DNA of 51,587 bases from an uncultured Gammaproteobacteria bacterium (GCA_903928015.1 CAIYPF010000038.1:1-51587), one strand, 5' to 3'. Positions 1 to 8,874 are shown, counted from the stretch's first letter. A program made the numbers and translations. Notes: generated from the letters alone by a model not told the origin.

Positions 1-171
1 CGCGATCCTGGCCGCGATATCGGCATGCAGTCGGGGCCCGGTGTTGCCCGCGAGCACTGCCTTCGTGTCGAACCACAGATTGCAGAAGTCGACCGGCATG
101 CCAATGGCTCTGGCAGCTTCAACCACCGCAGTTGCGTGGCTGTGGCCGATCACGAAGACTTTCTCCGTCAC
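1..171 (-). CDS. SGNH-like protein, partial (cut by window start)
   Basis: Only the first 57 codons are visible; the rest lies beyond position 1. The start is GTG at 171-169, and GTGA overlaps the stop codon of the upstream gene by 4 bases, so the two are translationally coupled. The N-terminus reads VTEKVFVIGHSHATAVVEAA, aligning with the N-terminus of the upstream gene (both have GHSH with Ser at residue 11, and later a GPR-x2-ADIA match), so the two are tandem paralogues. The GHSH block resembles the nucleophile block of SGNH/GDSL-type hydrolases, with His in place of Asp. The catalytic C-terminal Asp/His cannot be checked here. A role in acyl or sugar modification of a surface glycan is inferred from the glycosyltransferase neighbour. 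Confidence 0.7.
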   Translation of the reverse strand, partial: MTEKVFVIGHSHATAVVEAARAIGMPVDFCNLWFDTKAVLAGNTGPRLHADIAARIA

Positions 172-869
172 TGGAGCAAACCCCACTCGCGCAGTAACAG
201 CGCGCCGTAGGCGGCGTTGGCGTGTGCTACGTCCTGGCGGTACTCGGGTTTGAGGAATCCGTCTGTGTCTGCTGCAGCGGCGGGTGAGGGCAGGAATCTC
301 ACCCCGAGGCTGCGGCAGCGCGCATCGATCAGATCCACCGCCAGCCTCCACACTTTCAGGCGCAGCCATGCGGGCGCGAAGGCCCTTGGCCGGTCGGGCA
401 GCAGATTCCAGGGATATTTCTCGCGGGTGGCATCGGCACTGGCCACGGGTGGCGGAGGCCCCACCTGTACCACGGGCCCCCGCGCGCATGAGAGCAGGAG
501 TTCCAGTATCGCGGCATAGCTCTCGTCCAGCGCCACCAGAGCCTGCCGCACCCCTGACACGGGCACGCACTCCCGCGACGGGTCCAAGGGCAGTCCGGGG
601 TCCCGCGGCAGAACGAAGTCGAAACGACGATGATGCTCCACCAGCGCTAGCGAGGTGTGCGAGCTCCCACCGACAAAGGAAAACACCGATCGCTCTTCGG
701 TGAGCTTCATGGCGATATCGGCCCGGAATCGGGGGCCTTGCTCCGAGGTTTCGACAGCGCCGGCCTCGGCCCAGAAGGCAATGCCCTCCACCTCGACTCC
801 CTGCTCCCGTGCTGCCGCGATCGGCGCATGCACATGACTGTGCCCGATCAGCAGCGGTGCCGCGCTCAT
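168..869 (-). CDS. SGNH-hydrolase-like protein of unknown function
   Basis: A 233-residue protein starting at ATG 869, which overlaps the end of the upstream methyltransferase gene (ATGA). A longer reading frame to 974 exists but only adds an Arg/Gly-rich leader overlapping that gene. Visible features are LLIGHSHVHAP at the N-terminus (Ser11, block-I-like) and D213-V-A-H216 near the C-terminus, the spacing expected of the DxxH of SGNH hydrolases. No signal peptide or membrane segment is seen, so it is probably cytoplasmic. Members of this fold deacylate or acylate sugars; with a GT2 enzyme and a methyltransferase upstream, glycan decoration is a reasonable guess but not shown. I do not recognise a named family. 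Confidence 0.7.
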   Translation of the reverse strand: MSAAPLLIGHSHVHAPIAAAREQGVEVEGIAFWAEAGAVETSEQGPRFRADIAMKLTEERSVFSFVGGSSHTSLALVEHHRRFDFVLPRDPGLPLDPSRECVPVSGVRQALVALDESYAAILELLLSCARGPVVQVGPPPPVASADATREKYPWNLLPDRPRAFAPAWLRLKVWRLAVDLIDARCRSLGVRFLPSPAAAADTDGFLKPEYRQDVAHANAAYGALLLREWGLLQ

Positions 870-1660
870 GCCCCGCCTGGCGCCTTCGCCGCATTGGCTG
901 CCTGAGCCGCGGCGCGCGCCTGTGCCTGGGCTTCGAGCCGCCGCACCTTCCGCGCATTCTCGAGCGCCCGGCACGCGTGAACATAAAATGCCCGCAGCCG
1001 CGCGGCTGCCTCAGGCGAGGGATCATCGAACAGCAGATGCAGCAGTTCCGGGTCGGCGCTGCGGTCACCGCCGGGCTTGCGCAGCACGCCGAGCCCGAAG
1101 CCATGCAGGAAGGTGAAGCTCTCGTGCTGCGGTGCTGTCTCTTCCCAGAAGCGCCAGGCGCCGAAGTCGTTCATGCGCGCCATCACGTCGTGGAACAGCA
1201 CGATGCCGCCGGGGCGCAACTTCGGGTACCAGTTACGGAAGTCCTCGCTCACGGCCTCGTAGGTGTGGAGGCCGTCGATGTGCAGCAGGTCCACGGTCCC
1301 GTCGGAGAAATGCCCCAGCGCCTCGTTGAAGAACATGCGCATCAGGTAGGCGATGCCGTGGTAGTTCTGGCGCGCGTGTGACTGCACGGCGTTGAACACG
1401 GTCTCGTCGTACTTGTCGGTGTGCGCATCGCCCTCGAAGGTGTCGACGCCGTAACACACGCCGTCGATGCCGTGTTCCTTCATGGACTGGCAGAAGGCGA
1501 AAAACGACAGCCCCTTGTGCGTGCCCAGTTCCACCAGCATCCGCGGGCGTATGGCGGCGACGAGGTCGTAACCGAATGCCATGTGGTCCACCCAGGTGCT
1601 GAACACCATGTGCTTCTCTTCGAAGTTCGTGAGCGATGGCGGCAGGTATAGGCGTGTCAT
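866..1660 (-). CDS. Class I SAM-dependent methyltransferase (Methyltransf_24-like)
   Basis: A 264-residue protein. Motif I is VELGTHKGLS (43-52), followed by an acidic strand end at GVDTFEGD (71-78), DLLHIDG (124-130) and LRPGGIVLFHD (148-158). This is the pattern of the Methyltransf_24 class I family often found among polysaccharide and glycan genes. The last 40 residues are an Ala/Arg/Gln-rich probable helix or coiled coil that is not part of the catalytic domain. The start codon lies one base after the stop of the glycosyltransferase gene, and its own stop overlaps the next start, so it is central to a tight minus-strand operon. It probably methylates a sugar or glycan-linked acceptor; the substrate is unknown. 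Confidence 0.85.
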   Translation of the reverse strand: MTRLYLPPSLTNFEEKHMVFSTWVDHMAFGYDLVAAIRPRMLVELGTHKGLSFFAFCQSMKEHGIDGVCYGVDTFEGDAHTDKYDETVFNAVQSHARQNYHGIAYLMRMFFNEALGHFSDGTVDLLHIDGLHTYEAVSEDFRNWYPKLRPGGIVLFHDVMARMNDFGAWRFWEETAPQHESFTFLHGFGLGVLRKPGGDRSADPELLHLLFDDPSPEAAARLRAFYVHACRALENARKVRRLEAQAQARAAAQAANAAKAPGGA

Positions 1661-1661
1661 G

Positions 1662-2654
1662 TCAGTCGGCCTGGCGGGGTGTCGGGGTGTGTGTCTTGGC
1701 GAGTTCGTCGGCGTACATGTGTTCGCCGTTTTTCCTCACGATCTGCGAGCGACGGATGCCGCGCTCCACGGAGTGCCCGAGGAACGGGAACGCCGCGGGC
1801 GGCACGCGCCCGAGCAGCGTCGGTTGCAGTGTGGGCGCGCGGAAGGGCTCGCCGAGAATCTCGTTCAGTTGCGCGCTGATGCGCTGCAGCAGGGCCTCGC
1901 GCTCCGGCGTCTCCGAGGTCGTCACCCCGCCGTGCAACTGGTGGAAGGAACCCTCGCCCGGCAGCACGAAGGCCCGTGTGCGCGGGTGCATCGCTGCCTT
2001 GCGGTAGAGCGCGAGGTTGATCGCACCGCCGCCCGGCAGATCGAAGCGCGCGTCCGCGCCGCCGATCCCGTTCCACACGCTGCGCGGCAGGAAGAGGCAG
2101 TTGCACTCCATGAAGGGGTGGAACCAGCCGTGCGGATTGGCGCCCGAGAGGCAGGAAATCTCGAAGAGCCGGTAGCCGTTGCGCTGCCAGTCGATGGAGG
2201 CGAGCAATGCCTGCTCCGCCTCCTCGGAATAGCCGTTGCTCAGATGGAACTGCTGTTCGTTCTGCCCGAGGTGGTACCCGGGTGCGAGCACCATCGCGTC
2301 CTCGCAGATCCGGCGGGCTTCCAGCGCATAGCGCAGCACTCCAGGCGTCACCAGGCGCGCGCCGTCGATCATCAGGCAGAGAAAATCACCACGTGCCGCG
2401 TTCACCGCCACATTGATGGCGGCGGCGGGAGAGACGCCGGGCTCGTCTCGCAGGATGTAGCGGAAATTCCCGTTCAGCGCGGCGATCGCCGCAGCGTCCA
2501 TCACCCGCGCCGAGCGGTTCTCGACCACCACGACCTCGTAGTCCGCGGCCGACACACCCTCCTGATAGTCCGCGCTCAGGCTGTAGAGCGTGTTCAGGGC
2601 CTGACGGGGCATGTCGTAGGCAATGACGATGACGGATACCCGCGGCTGGCTCAC
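1662..2654 (-). CDS. Family 2-like glycosyltransferase
   Basis: A 330-residue protein with a GT-A/GT2 beginning: VSVIVIAYDMPRQAL (6-20), then VVVVENRSA (41-49) and an MIDGARLVTPG segment (95-105) at the place of the metal/UDP-binding acidic motif. The canonical DxD is reduced to a single Asp (D97). No membrane segments are seen, unlike processive GT2 synthases, so it is a soluble or peripheral enzyme. The likely start is GTG at 2654; a nearby ATG is out of frame. It sits 93 bases after an SDR and one base before the methyltransferase, which suggests assembly of a modified oligosaccharide or a glycosylated surface structure. Donor and acceptor are unknown. Confidence 0.8.
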   Translation of the reverse strand: MSQPRVSVIVIAYDMPRQALNTLYSLSADYQEGVSAADYEVVVVENRSARVMDAAAIAALNGNFRYILRDEPGVSPAAAINVAVNAARGDFLCLMIDGARLVTPGVLRYALEARRICEDAMVLAPGYHLGQNEQQFHLSNGYSEEAEQALLASIDWQRNGYRLFEISCLSGANPHGWFHPFMECNCLFLPRSVWNGIGGADARFDLPGGGAINLALYRKAAMHPRTRAFVLPGEGSFHQLHGGVTTSETPEREALLQRISAQLNEILGEPFRAPTLQPTLLGRVPPAAFPFLGHSVERGIRRSQIVRKNGEHMYADELAKTHTPTPRQAD

Positions 2655-2747
2655 GGCAGTTCATGTTCCATGGGAAAGTGGTGTTGCGCGGCAACGTGCC
2701 CGGATGCTGCCACCCGCGCCAACGCGATTGCAACCGCTGACATGGTC

Positions 2748-3494
2748 TCAGCTCGCCGTCTGTCCTCCGTCGATCGTGAGCCCCTCGCCCGTGATGAAGC
2801 GCGCCTCGTCGGAGGCTAGATAGGCAACGGCCGCGGCGATTTCGGACGGGTCTGCCGAATCGATCAGGGGGAAGAGCTTGCTCACGAGGGTCGGATCCGC
2901 GCCCTCGGGCATGCGGATGCCGGCGGCAAGAGGCGTCTTCACGCCACCCGGGCACACGGCGTTCACACGTACGCCGCGCGCCGCGAATTCCACCGCCAGC
3001 GCCTTGGTGAGCAGAAGCACGCCACCTTTGCTGGCGCAATAAGCCGCGTTGTAGGCCTGCCCACCGAGTCCGGCGGTGGAGGCGATGTTCACGATGTTTC
3101 CCTTGCTCTCCAGGAGGTGCGGCATCGCCGCCTGGCACAGGAAAAATGTCCCCGACAGGTTCACGCCGATCATCCGGTGCCAGTCGCTCTCGCTCACATC
3201 CGCGAGGTGCTTGAGGAAGGCGATGCCGGCCACGTTGCAGAGCACGTCCAGGCGCCCGAACTGCGCCACGACGGTGGACACCGCCGCACGGCAGGCTGCC
3301 GGGTCCGACACATCGAGCGTCATCGAGTGGTGGCCGCTGCCGTCGAGCAGGGCAAGCGTGCCCTCGAGCCCTTCGGCGTTCATGTCGCTGATGGCCACCC
3401 GCGCGCCTTCTGCGGCAAAACGCTGCGCGGTGGCGCGGCCGATGCCGGAGGCGGCGCCGGTGATCATCACGATCCTGTCGGTGAAGCGGTTCAT
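2748..3494 (-). CDS. SDR family NAD(P)-dependent oxidoreductase
   Basis: A 248-residue classical short-chain dehydrogenase. The cofactor motif is TGAASGIG (12-19), the NNAG motif is altered to CNVAG (86-90), and the catalytic residues are Ser139, Tyr152 and Lys156 (YCASK). The C-terminal GEGLTIDGGQ is typical of FabG-like members. An AGGAGG Shine-Dalgarno lies 7 bases before ATG 3494, giving a confident start. It heads the minus-strand run and is divergent from a SnoaL-fold gene at 3623. It may act with the downstream glycan genes (as a nucleotide-sugar or polyol dehydrogenase) or with the divergent SnoaL protein in catabolism; the sequence does not decide. Confidence 0.9.
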   Translation of the reverse strand: MNRFTDRIVMITGAASGIGRATAQRFAAEGARVAISDMNAEGLEGTLALLDGSGHHSMTLDVSDPAACRAAVSTVVAQFGRLDVLCNVAGIAFLKHLADVSESDWHRMIGVNLSGTFFLCQAAMPHLLESKGNIVNIASTAGLGGQAYNAAYCASKGGVLLLTKALAVEFAARGVRVNAVCPGGVKTPLAAGIRMPEGADPTLVSKLFPLIDSADPSEIAAAVAYLASDEARFITGEGLTIDGGQTAS

Positions 3495-3611
3495 GCGGTT
3501 TCCTCCTGATGGTGCCGACGATGGCCGAATTGTCCCGCCTCGTGGCGGCTGTTATCGTCCGGTGGCGATCATATCGGGCCGCGCGCCGCAGTGCCCGTCC
3601 GCAACCGCAAT

Positions 3612-3617
3612 GGGAGG
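3612..3617 (+). promoter_or_regulatory. Shine-Dalgarno selecting GTG 3623
   Basis: GGGAGG ends 5 bases before GTG 3623. It argues for this start over the ATG at 3509, which would extend the protein by an Arg/Ala-rich leader without homology character and leave almost no promoter space for the divergent SDR. Confidence 0.6.
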
Positions 3618-3622
3618 CCCTC

Positions 3623-4093
3623 GTGTCCGAAGAAAACGCCTTCAAGGCCATGATTGCCCGTTACACGCGTCTCGACGATTGGCTGCGTGAGTGCGTGATC
3701 TGCCCGCCCGCCGTGCCGGATCGCGAGCACATGGAGCGCTCAGCGCGCGCCTACCTTGCAACGTACCTGAACGGTGATCTCGAGGGGCGTGCCGCGCTCT
3801 TCGCCGAGGACGCCATTTTCGAGGATCCCGTTGGCACCCCGCCGCTACAGGGCATGGCGCAGATCATGCCGTTCTGGCGGATGGCCGACGAGGCCGGATG
3901 GTGGTGCGCGCACGATGTGCGCACGGTGGTGGTGAGCGGGCGGCACGTGATGCTGCACTTCATCTCGAACATGCGCCTGCCGGGCCTGGAACCCGCCACC
4001 ATGGAAGTCTTCGAGAGCCAGACCTTCAATGCCGAGGGCAAGATCGAGCACGTGCGCGTGTACTTCGACGCGCAGGGTCTGGGACGGCGCTGA
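3623..4093 (+). CDS. SnoaL/NTF2-fold protein (ketosteroid-isomerase-like)
   Basis: A 156-residue protein if GTG 3623 is used. The pattern YLATYLNGDLEGRAALFAED followed by AIFEDPVGTPPLQG, then beta strands ending in EHVRVYFD, is the cone-shaped SnoaL/NTF2 fold. Family members are isomerases, cyclases, dehydratases or non-enzymatic binding proteins, so no reaction can be assigned. It stands alone on the plus strand, divergent from an SDR gene and convergent with the RND pump gene that ends 10 bases downstream. The N-terminal stretch (ENAFKAMIARYTRLDDWLRE) is a helix preceding the fold. This is one of four SnoaL-like proteins in the window. Confidence 0.75.
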   Translation: MSEENAFKAMIARYTRLDDWLRECVICPPAVPDREHMERSARAYLATYLNGDLEGRAALFAEDAIFEDPVGTPPLQGMAQIMPFWRMADEAGWWCAHDVRTVVVSGRHVMLHFISNMRLPGLEPATMEVFESQTFNAEGKIEHVRVYFDAQGLGRR

Positions 4094-4103
4094 GCCGGGC
4101 GCC

Positions 4104-7100
4104 TCAGGGCGCGGCTGGAGCCGCCTTTCGCCCGAAGGGCAGATAGAGCGTGGGCAGCACGAAGAGCGTGAACAGCGTGCCCACCAGCATCCCGCAGGTG
4201 ATCACCAGCCCGATCGCGAAGCGGCTGTTGGCGCCGGCGCCGGAGGCAAGCAACAGGGGCAGCACGCCCAGCACCGTGGCGAAGGTTGTCATCAGGATGG
4301 GTCGCAGTCGCAACGCGGCGGCTTCCAGCACCGCCTGGCGGTGGTCCAGGCCCTGTTCGAGTTTCCGGTTGGCGAAATCCACGATCAGTATCCCGTGCTT
4401 GCTGATCAGTCCGATCAGCGTGAGCAGCCCCACCTGCGTGTAGATGTTCAGCGTGCCGAAGCCGAGCGCGAGCGGCACCACGGCGCCGAACATCGATAGC
4501 GGCACTGCCACCAGTACCACGAGCGGATCGCGGAAGCTGTTGAACTGCGCCGAGAGCACCAGAAAGATGAACACGAGCGACACCGCGAACAGCGGTCCGA
4601 AGCGCGATGTCTCCTGCACGAAGCGCCGGGATTCTCCCTCGTTGCCGGTGCGGAAGCCCACCGGGGCCACCTCTTTCAGCGAGCGCTCGAGGAACTCGAG
4701 TCCGGTGCCCAGGCTGTTCGGCGGCATCATCATTCCCTGGATGGTCACGCTGTTCAGTTGCTGGTACTGGGACAGCGAGTTGGGCTCTACCCGTGCGTCG
4801 AGCCGGATCAGCGTGGACAGCGGCACCAGTTCACCGCCCGTGGTCCGCACGTAGTAGCGCTCCAGCGCCTCGCGGCTCAGACGGAAGCCGCGCTGCGCCT
4901 GCGGTATCACCTTGTAGCTGCGACCTTCGAGGCTGAAGCGGTTCACTTCCACGCCGCCCAGCATGGTTTGCAGCGTCTCGCCGATGGCTTCCATGGACAC
5001 GCCCAGGCGCGCCGCCAGATCACGGTCGATGGCCACGCTCATTTCCGGGCGCGAGTAGCGCAGGCTCTTGTTGACGAAAACGAAGATCCCCGAGGTCCGC
5101 GCTTTCGCGAGCACCTCTTCCGCCACACGGTCGAGTTCCGCATATCCCACGGTGGAGGCGATCACGAAATTCACCGGCAGTCCCGCGTCCGAGCCCGGCA
5201 ACGAGGGTGGGGCGAAGGTGAAGATGTCCAGACCGCTCACCTTCCTGAAGCCCGCCTGCAGTTCGGCCTGTATGTCGTGCTGGTTGCGCTCGCGCTCGCT
5301 CCAGGGCTGCAGTTCCAGCCCGCCGAAGACCTGCGTTGCCTCGTTTGCCTGCCATGAGCGCACGACCTCGGGAACCGCACGCCAGACCGCGACTATGTCT
5401 GGAACGAAGCTGTTCACGTAGTCGATGCTCACGTGGTCGGGCGGGGTGCCGATCACGTAGAGGCTTGCCGTGTCCTCCTCGGGTGCGAGTTCGTGCTGCG
5501 CGAAGGCAAAGAGCAGGGGCAGGCTGACGAGGATGCCGCCCGCGAAGAGCAGCACCGCGCCGCGATTGGCGAGGCAGCGCGAGAGCAGCCGCCCATAGCT
5601 TTCGTGCAGCGCGGCGAAACGGGCATCGAGCCAGGATGCCAGCGCCCCCTGATGCTCGTGATCCTGCAGCATCCTCGAGCACATCACCGGGCTGAGCGTG
5701 AGCGCGATGATCCCGGAGACCAGCACCGCGCCCGCGAGGGTCAGCGCGAATTCGCTGAAAAGAACGCCGGTCAGCCCGCCCATGAAGGCGATGGGCGCGT
5801 ACACCGCCGCCAGTGTCAGCGTCATCGCTATCACCGGCATCGCCACCTCGCGGGCACCCTGTATCGCGGCCTCGAGCGGCTGCATGCCGCCCTCGATGTG
5901 GCGGTGCACGTTCTCGACCACGACGATCGCGTCATCCACCACCAGGCCGATCGCGATCACCATCGCGAGCAGCGTGAGCAGGTTGATGGAGAAGCCCATC
6001 GTCCACACGAGGAAGAGCACTCCCACCAGCGAGAGCGGGATGGCTACGAGGGGAATCGTCACCACGCGCAGCGAGCCGAGGAAGAGCAGGATCACCAGCA
6101 TCACGATGGCGGTGGCCTCGAGCAGTGTCATGCCCACCTGCCGCAGCGCCTCGGTGATGAAGATCGAGGAGTCGGAGTCGATCAGGATCTCGAGGTCCGC
6201 GGGCAATTGCTCCTGCATGCGCGCCACGGAGGCCTTGATCCGCTTCGCCACCTCGAGGGGGTTTGCGCCCGGCGCGGGCGTGATGGACATGTACACGGTG
6301 GCGCGTCCGCTGGAGAAGGCGAGGAACTCGTCGTCCTCGCTGGAGAGCGTGAGATCGGCCACGTCTCCGAGGCGTACGCGGCGCTCGCCGTCCTGGCGCA
6401 CGACGATATCGCTGAAGCCCTCGGGCGTTTGCACATCGGTCTCGGCATCCACGCTGGTGCGCACCGTCTGGCCACGGGTCGTGCCGGCGGCCGAGATGTA
6501 GTTCCCGGTACGGATTGCCGCATTGACGTCCGTTGCGGTGACGGCGTGTGCGGCCATGCGGTCGGGGTCCAACCAGACGCGCATGGCGAAGCCGTGACGG
6601 CCATAGGCCTTGGCCTCGCCCACGCCCTCGATGGTGCTCAGTTCCGGCTGGATGCTGCGGGTGACGTAGTCGGCGATCTGCTCCAGCGACATCTGCTTGC
6701 TGAGGAAGGCGATGTACATCATCGCGTCGTCGCCGAGCGAGTTCGTCACGACCGGGTCTTCTGCCTCGCGGGGGAGTTCGAAGCGGGCTTCGTTTATCTT
6801 GGCGATGATGGATGTCATCAGCGCGTCGGCGTTCTCGCCGAGGCGCGCATGGACCTCGATGCGCGAGACGCCGGGGTCGCTGCGCGAGGTCATGTAGTCC
6901 ACGCCTTTTGCCGCGGCGATGCGCCGCTGCAGGGGCTCGGTCACGAAGCCCTGTATGGTGCGTGCGCTGGCGCCGGGATAGGCCGTCTGCACCACCACCA
7001 GGCTTTTCTCGACGTCGGGGAACTGGCGCAGCGGCAGCCGGTTTCCTGCCTGAAGCCCCAGCATCAGCAGCAGGCAACTGGTGACGACGGCCAGCACCGG

Positions 7101-7130
7101 ACGGCGGATGAAGAGGTCGGTGAAGCGCAT
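4104..7130 (-). CDS. RND efflux pump, inner-membrane subunit (HAE1/AcrB-like)
   Basis: A 1008-residue protein, the normal length for a proton-driven tripartite multidrug pump of the HAE1 family. It starts MRFTDLFIRRPVLAVVTSCL, the usual first membrane helix after the FIxRPV motif. The periplasmic porter signature appears in YPGASARTIQG and in FVTEPLQRRI. The membrane relay is seen in IGLVVDDAIVVVEN, with the paired Asp residues of helix 4, and the second membrane half carries GLISKHGILIVDF. It lies 5 bases after the adaptor gene. No outer-membrane channel gene is adjacent, so a TolC-like partner must be supplied elsewhere. Substrates are unknown. Confidence 0.93.
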   Translation of the reverse strand: MRFTDLFIRRPVLAVVTSCLLLMLGLQAGNRLPLRQFPDVEKSLVVVQTAYPGASARTIQGFVTEPLQRRIAAAKGVDYMTSRSDPGVSRIEVHARLGENADALMTSIIAKINEARFELPREAEDPVVTNSLGDDAMMYIAFLSKQMSLEQIADYVTRSIQPELSTIEGVGEAKAYGRHGFAMRVWLDPDRMAAHAVTATDVNAAIRTGNYISAAGTTRGQTVRTSVDAETDVQTPEGFSDIVVRQDGERRVRLGDVADLTLSSEDDEFLAFSSGRATVYMSITPAPGANPLEVAKRIKASVARMQEQLPADLEILIDSDSSIFITEALRQVGMTLLEATAIVMLVILLFLGSLRVVTIPLVAIPLSLVGVLFLVWTMGFSINLLTLLAMVIAIGLVVDDAIVVVENVHRHIEGGMQPLEAAIQGAREVAMPVIAMTLTLAAVYAPIAFMGGLTGVLFSEFALTLAGAVLVSGIIALTLSPVMCSRMLQDHEHQGALASWLDARFAALHESYGRLLSRCLANRGAVLLFAGGILVSLPLLFAFAQHELAPEEDTASLYVIGTPPDHVSIDYVNSFVPDIVAVWRAVPEVVRSWQANEATQVFGGLELQPWSERERNQHDIQAELQAGFRKVSGLDIFTFAPPSLPGSDAGLPVNFVIASTVGYAELDRVAEEVLAKARTSGIFVFVNKSLRYSRPEMSVAIDRDLAARLGVSMEAIGETLQTMLGGVEVNRFSLEGRSYKVIPQAQRGFRLSREALERYYVRTTGGELVPLSTLIRLDARVEPNSLSQYQQLNSVTIQGMMMPPNSLGTGLEFLERSLKEVAPVGFRTGNEGESRRFVQETSRFGPLFAVSLVFIFLVLSAQFNSFRDPLVVLVAVPLSMFGAVVPLALGFGTLNIYTQVGLLTLIGLISKHGILIVDFANRKLEQGLDHRQAVLEAAALRLRPILMTTFATVLGVLPLLLASGAGANSRFAIGLVITCGMLVGTLFTLFVLPTLYLPFGRKAAPAAP

Positions 7131-7135
7131 GCCGC

Positions 7136-8215
7136 TCAGGGTGCCTTGGTGGTGGCTAGCAGCACTTTCACGCCGCGGAAGAGCTTGTTCTGCCCGGACA
7201 CCACCACCCGCTCGCCGGCCGCGAGGCCGCTACGGATGGCAATCCTGCCTTCGCGGGTTTCGCCCGGCTTGACGATGCGCGCGGTGGCCGTGAGCCCGCC
7301 GCCAGGTGCGTCTTCGAGTACGTAGACGGTGTCGCCCTGCAAGGAATAGGTGAGAGCGCTCTCCGGTACCAGCACCACCGTTTCTTTCTTGCCCAGATCC
7401 AGCCGCAGCGTGGCGAACATCCCGGGCAGAAGCCCCTCGTGCTGTTGCAGCCGCGCGCGGAGCAGGATGTTGCGCGTGCCGGCATCGACGGCGCTGTCCA
7501 GGGCCTGCAGGGCTGCCACGAAGCTCTTTCCCGGGAAGGCGTCCACCTGGATCTCGACCGGCTGGCCCGGGTGCAGTTCCGGCACGAAGCGCGCGGGCAG
7601 CGTGAAATCCACGTCGAGTTCGGTGCCGTCCTGCAGCGAGGCAATCAGATCGCCGGGCTCGACGTAGTCGCCCAGATCGACGTGACGGATGCCCACCATG
7701 CCGCCGAAGGGTGCCTGGATGCGCTTGTTGCGTATGCGCGCCTCGGTCTCGGTGAGTTCAGCCTCGGCCCGGGCAAGATCTGCGCGGGTGGTGTCGAACT
7801 GTGACTGCGAGATGGATTTCTGGCCGATCAGGCGCTGGTCTCGCTGGAAGATGAGCCTGGCGAGTTCCAGTGTGGCGAGCTGTCGCTTGCGCGCGGCCTG
7901 CTCGACCTCGTCGTTCAGCACCAGCAGCACCTGGCCGGCTTCCACGCGCTGGCCCGATTCCAGGCTGATGGAGGTGATCTGGCCGCTGGTCTCGGCTGTG
8001 AGATTCACGCCGCGCACGGCTTTGAGCGTGCCCACGGACGAGAGGTGGCTGGCCCATTCCCCGGTGCTTGCGGTGGCAGCGTCCACCGTTACCGGCGGCG
8101 GGGAGAAGTCCATCTTGGCCAGCTCGGCAAAACGCAGGTACTGGTAGCCGCCGATGGCGCCGGCAAGAGCGAGCAGCAGGGCGATGGCGATCAGGTAGGG
8201 GCGCACGCGGTTCAC
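7136..8215 (-). CDS. RND efflux periplasmic adaptor (membrane fusion protein)
   Basis: A 359-residue adaptor starting at GTG 8215 (MNRVRPYL). One N-terminal membrane anchor (about 6-26) is followed by the lipoyl half-motif GVNLTAETSGQITSISLESG, a coiled-coil hairpin (about 100-155), the second lipoyl half (IQAPFGGMVGIRHVDLGDYV) and a beta-barrel with PGMFATLRL. It bridges the inner-membrane RND protein to an outer-membrane channel. It is cotranscribed with the pump gene 5 bases downstream. The upstream 116 bases contain two REP copies and must also hold the promoter; no regulator gene is adjacent. Confidence 0.92.
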   Translation of the reverse strand: MNRVRPYLIAIALLLALAGAIGGYQYLRFAELAKMDFSPPPVTVDAATASTGEWASHLSSVGTLKAVRGVNLTAETSGQITSISLESGQRVEAGQVLLVLNDEVEQAARKRQLATLELARLIFQRDQRLIGQKSISQSQFDTTRADLARAEAELTETEARIRNKRIQAPFGGMVGIRHVDLGDYVEPGDLIASLQDGTELDVDFTLPARFVPELHPGQPVEIQVDAFPGKSFVAALQALDSAVDAGTRNILLRARLQQHEGLLPGMFATLRLDLGKKETVVLVPESALTYSLQGDTVYVLEDAPGGGLTATARIVKPGETREGRIAIRSGLAAGERVVVSGQNKLFRGVKVLLATTKAP

Positions 8216-8285
8216 CGTCGGATGAGATCGCGCACGTTAATCAGAAACGGCGGGCGTGGCCAGAGGGAGGGGCCTGCACAGTCGA

Positions 8286-8306
8286 GCGCATGGCCCGCTC
8301 CTGCGC
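8286..8306 (-). repeat. REP-like palindrome, copy 1
   Basis: Read on the minus strand this is GCAGGAGCGGGCCATGCGC, a diverged copy of the window's REP consensus (GTAGGAGCGGGCCATGCCCG). It follows copy 2 in the same orientation, with heads about 31 bases apart, forming a tandem pair downstream of the SnoaL gene at 8332. Confidence 0.75.
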
Positions 8307-8313
8307 GAAGGGT

Positions 8314-8335
8314 CGCGGGCATGGCCCGCTCCTAG
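8314..8335 (-). repeat. REP-like palindrome, copy 2; supplies a stop codon
   Basis: On the minus strand it reads CTAGGAGCGGGCCATGCCCG, with a GCGGGC-CAT-GCCCGC stem. The TAG in its head (8334-8332) is the stop codon of the SnoaL gene, so the coding sequence ends inside the repeat. Confidence 0.85.
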
Positions 8336-8736
8336 GGGAGGGTGGCCTCGCGCATCCTCGCGGCATCGAAGTAGTAGGGCCTGATCTCCCGGATCAGGCC
8401 GCCATCGATACGCCAGAGCTCGGCTATGGGCATTTCCACCTCGCTGCCGTCGCGCCGTGACTGGCCCCGGAGCGTGGCCAGCACCACAACGCAATCGGCC
8501 CCGGGAATGAACTGCTCCACCGCGAGTTGCGTGCCTTGCAGCGCGCCAAACACCCGCCGCACCAGTGCGTGAAAGGCGTCCAGACCCACATGCCGGCCGC
8601 CGAACGGCAGTGACTCGGCCTCGATCACCGTGAGGTCGGGGGCCGCGAGCCGGGCCATGGTGGTCCTGTCACCCGCTGCGGCGGCTGCCAGGAAGTCTCG
8701 CACCAGCGTTTCGTTGGCGTGCAGGTCGGGATGCAT
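8332..8736 (-). CDS. SnoaL/NTF2-fold protein, stop codon inside REP
   Basis: A 134-residue protein. It shows the SnoaL layout: LVRDFLAAAAAGDRTTMARL helix, LAAPDLTVIEAESLPFGG (substrate-pocket strand), AFHALVRRVF, and final strands IAELWRIDGGLIREIRPYYF. The start chosen is ATG 8736 (MHPDLHANETLV); a frame open to 8793 only adds a basic leader. No good Shine-Dalgarno is visible. It is divergent from the SDR operon beginning at 8875, the same SDR/SnoaL pairing seen at 2748-4093. The stop TAG is provided by the REP head. Its role may be as isomerase or dehydratase for the neighbouring pathway; this is inference. Confidence 0.75.
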   Translation of the reverse strand: MHPDLHANETLVRDFLAAAAAGDRTTMARLAAPDLTVIEAESLPFGGRHVGLDAFHALVRRVFGALQGTQLAVEQFIPGADCVVVLATLRGQSRRDGSEVEMPIAELWRIDGGLIREIRPYYFDAARMREATLP

Positions 8737-8874
8737 GGGGGTGGTCCGGAGGTGCGATCGGGGCATATTGGCCAGTGCCCCGGTGCGCCACAAGTCGGGG
8801 CCTTCGGAGTGCTGGCGCGGGCTCGCGGGGCCGGCCTATCATTCGGCCCCGAATAACTATCAGAGGGTTCTCTC

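Noticed and set aside
5433..7325. A 630-residue plus-strand frame opposite RND pump 1
   Set aside because: Its composition (His/Arg/Glu-rich) has no domain, and the opposite strand encodes the pump.
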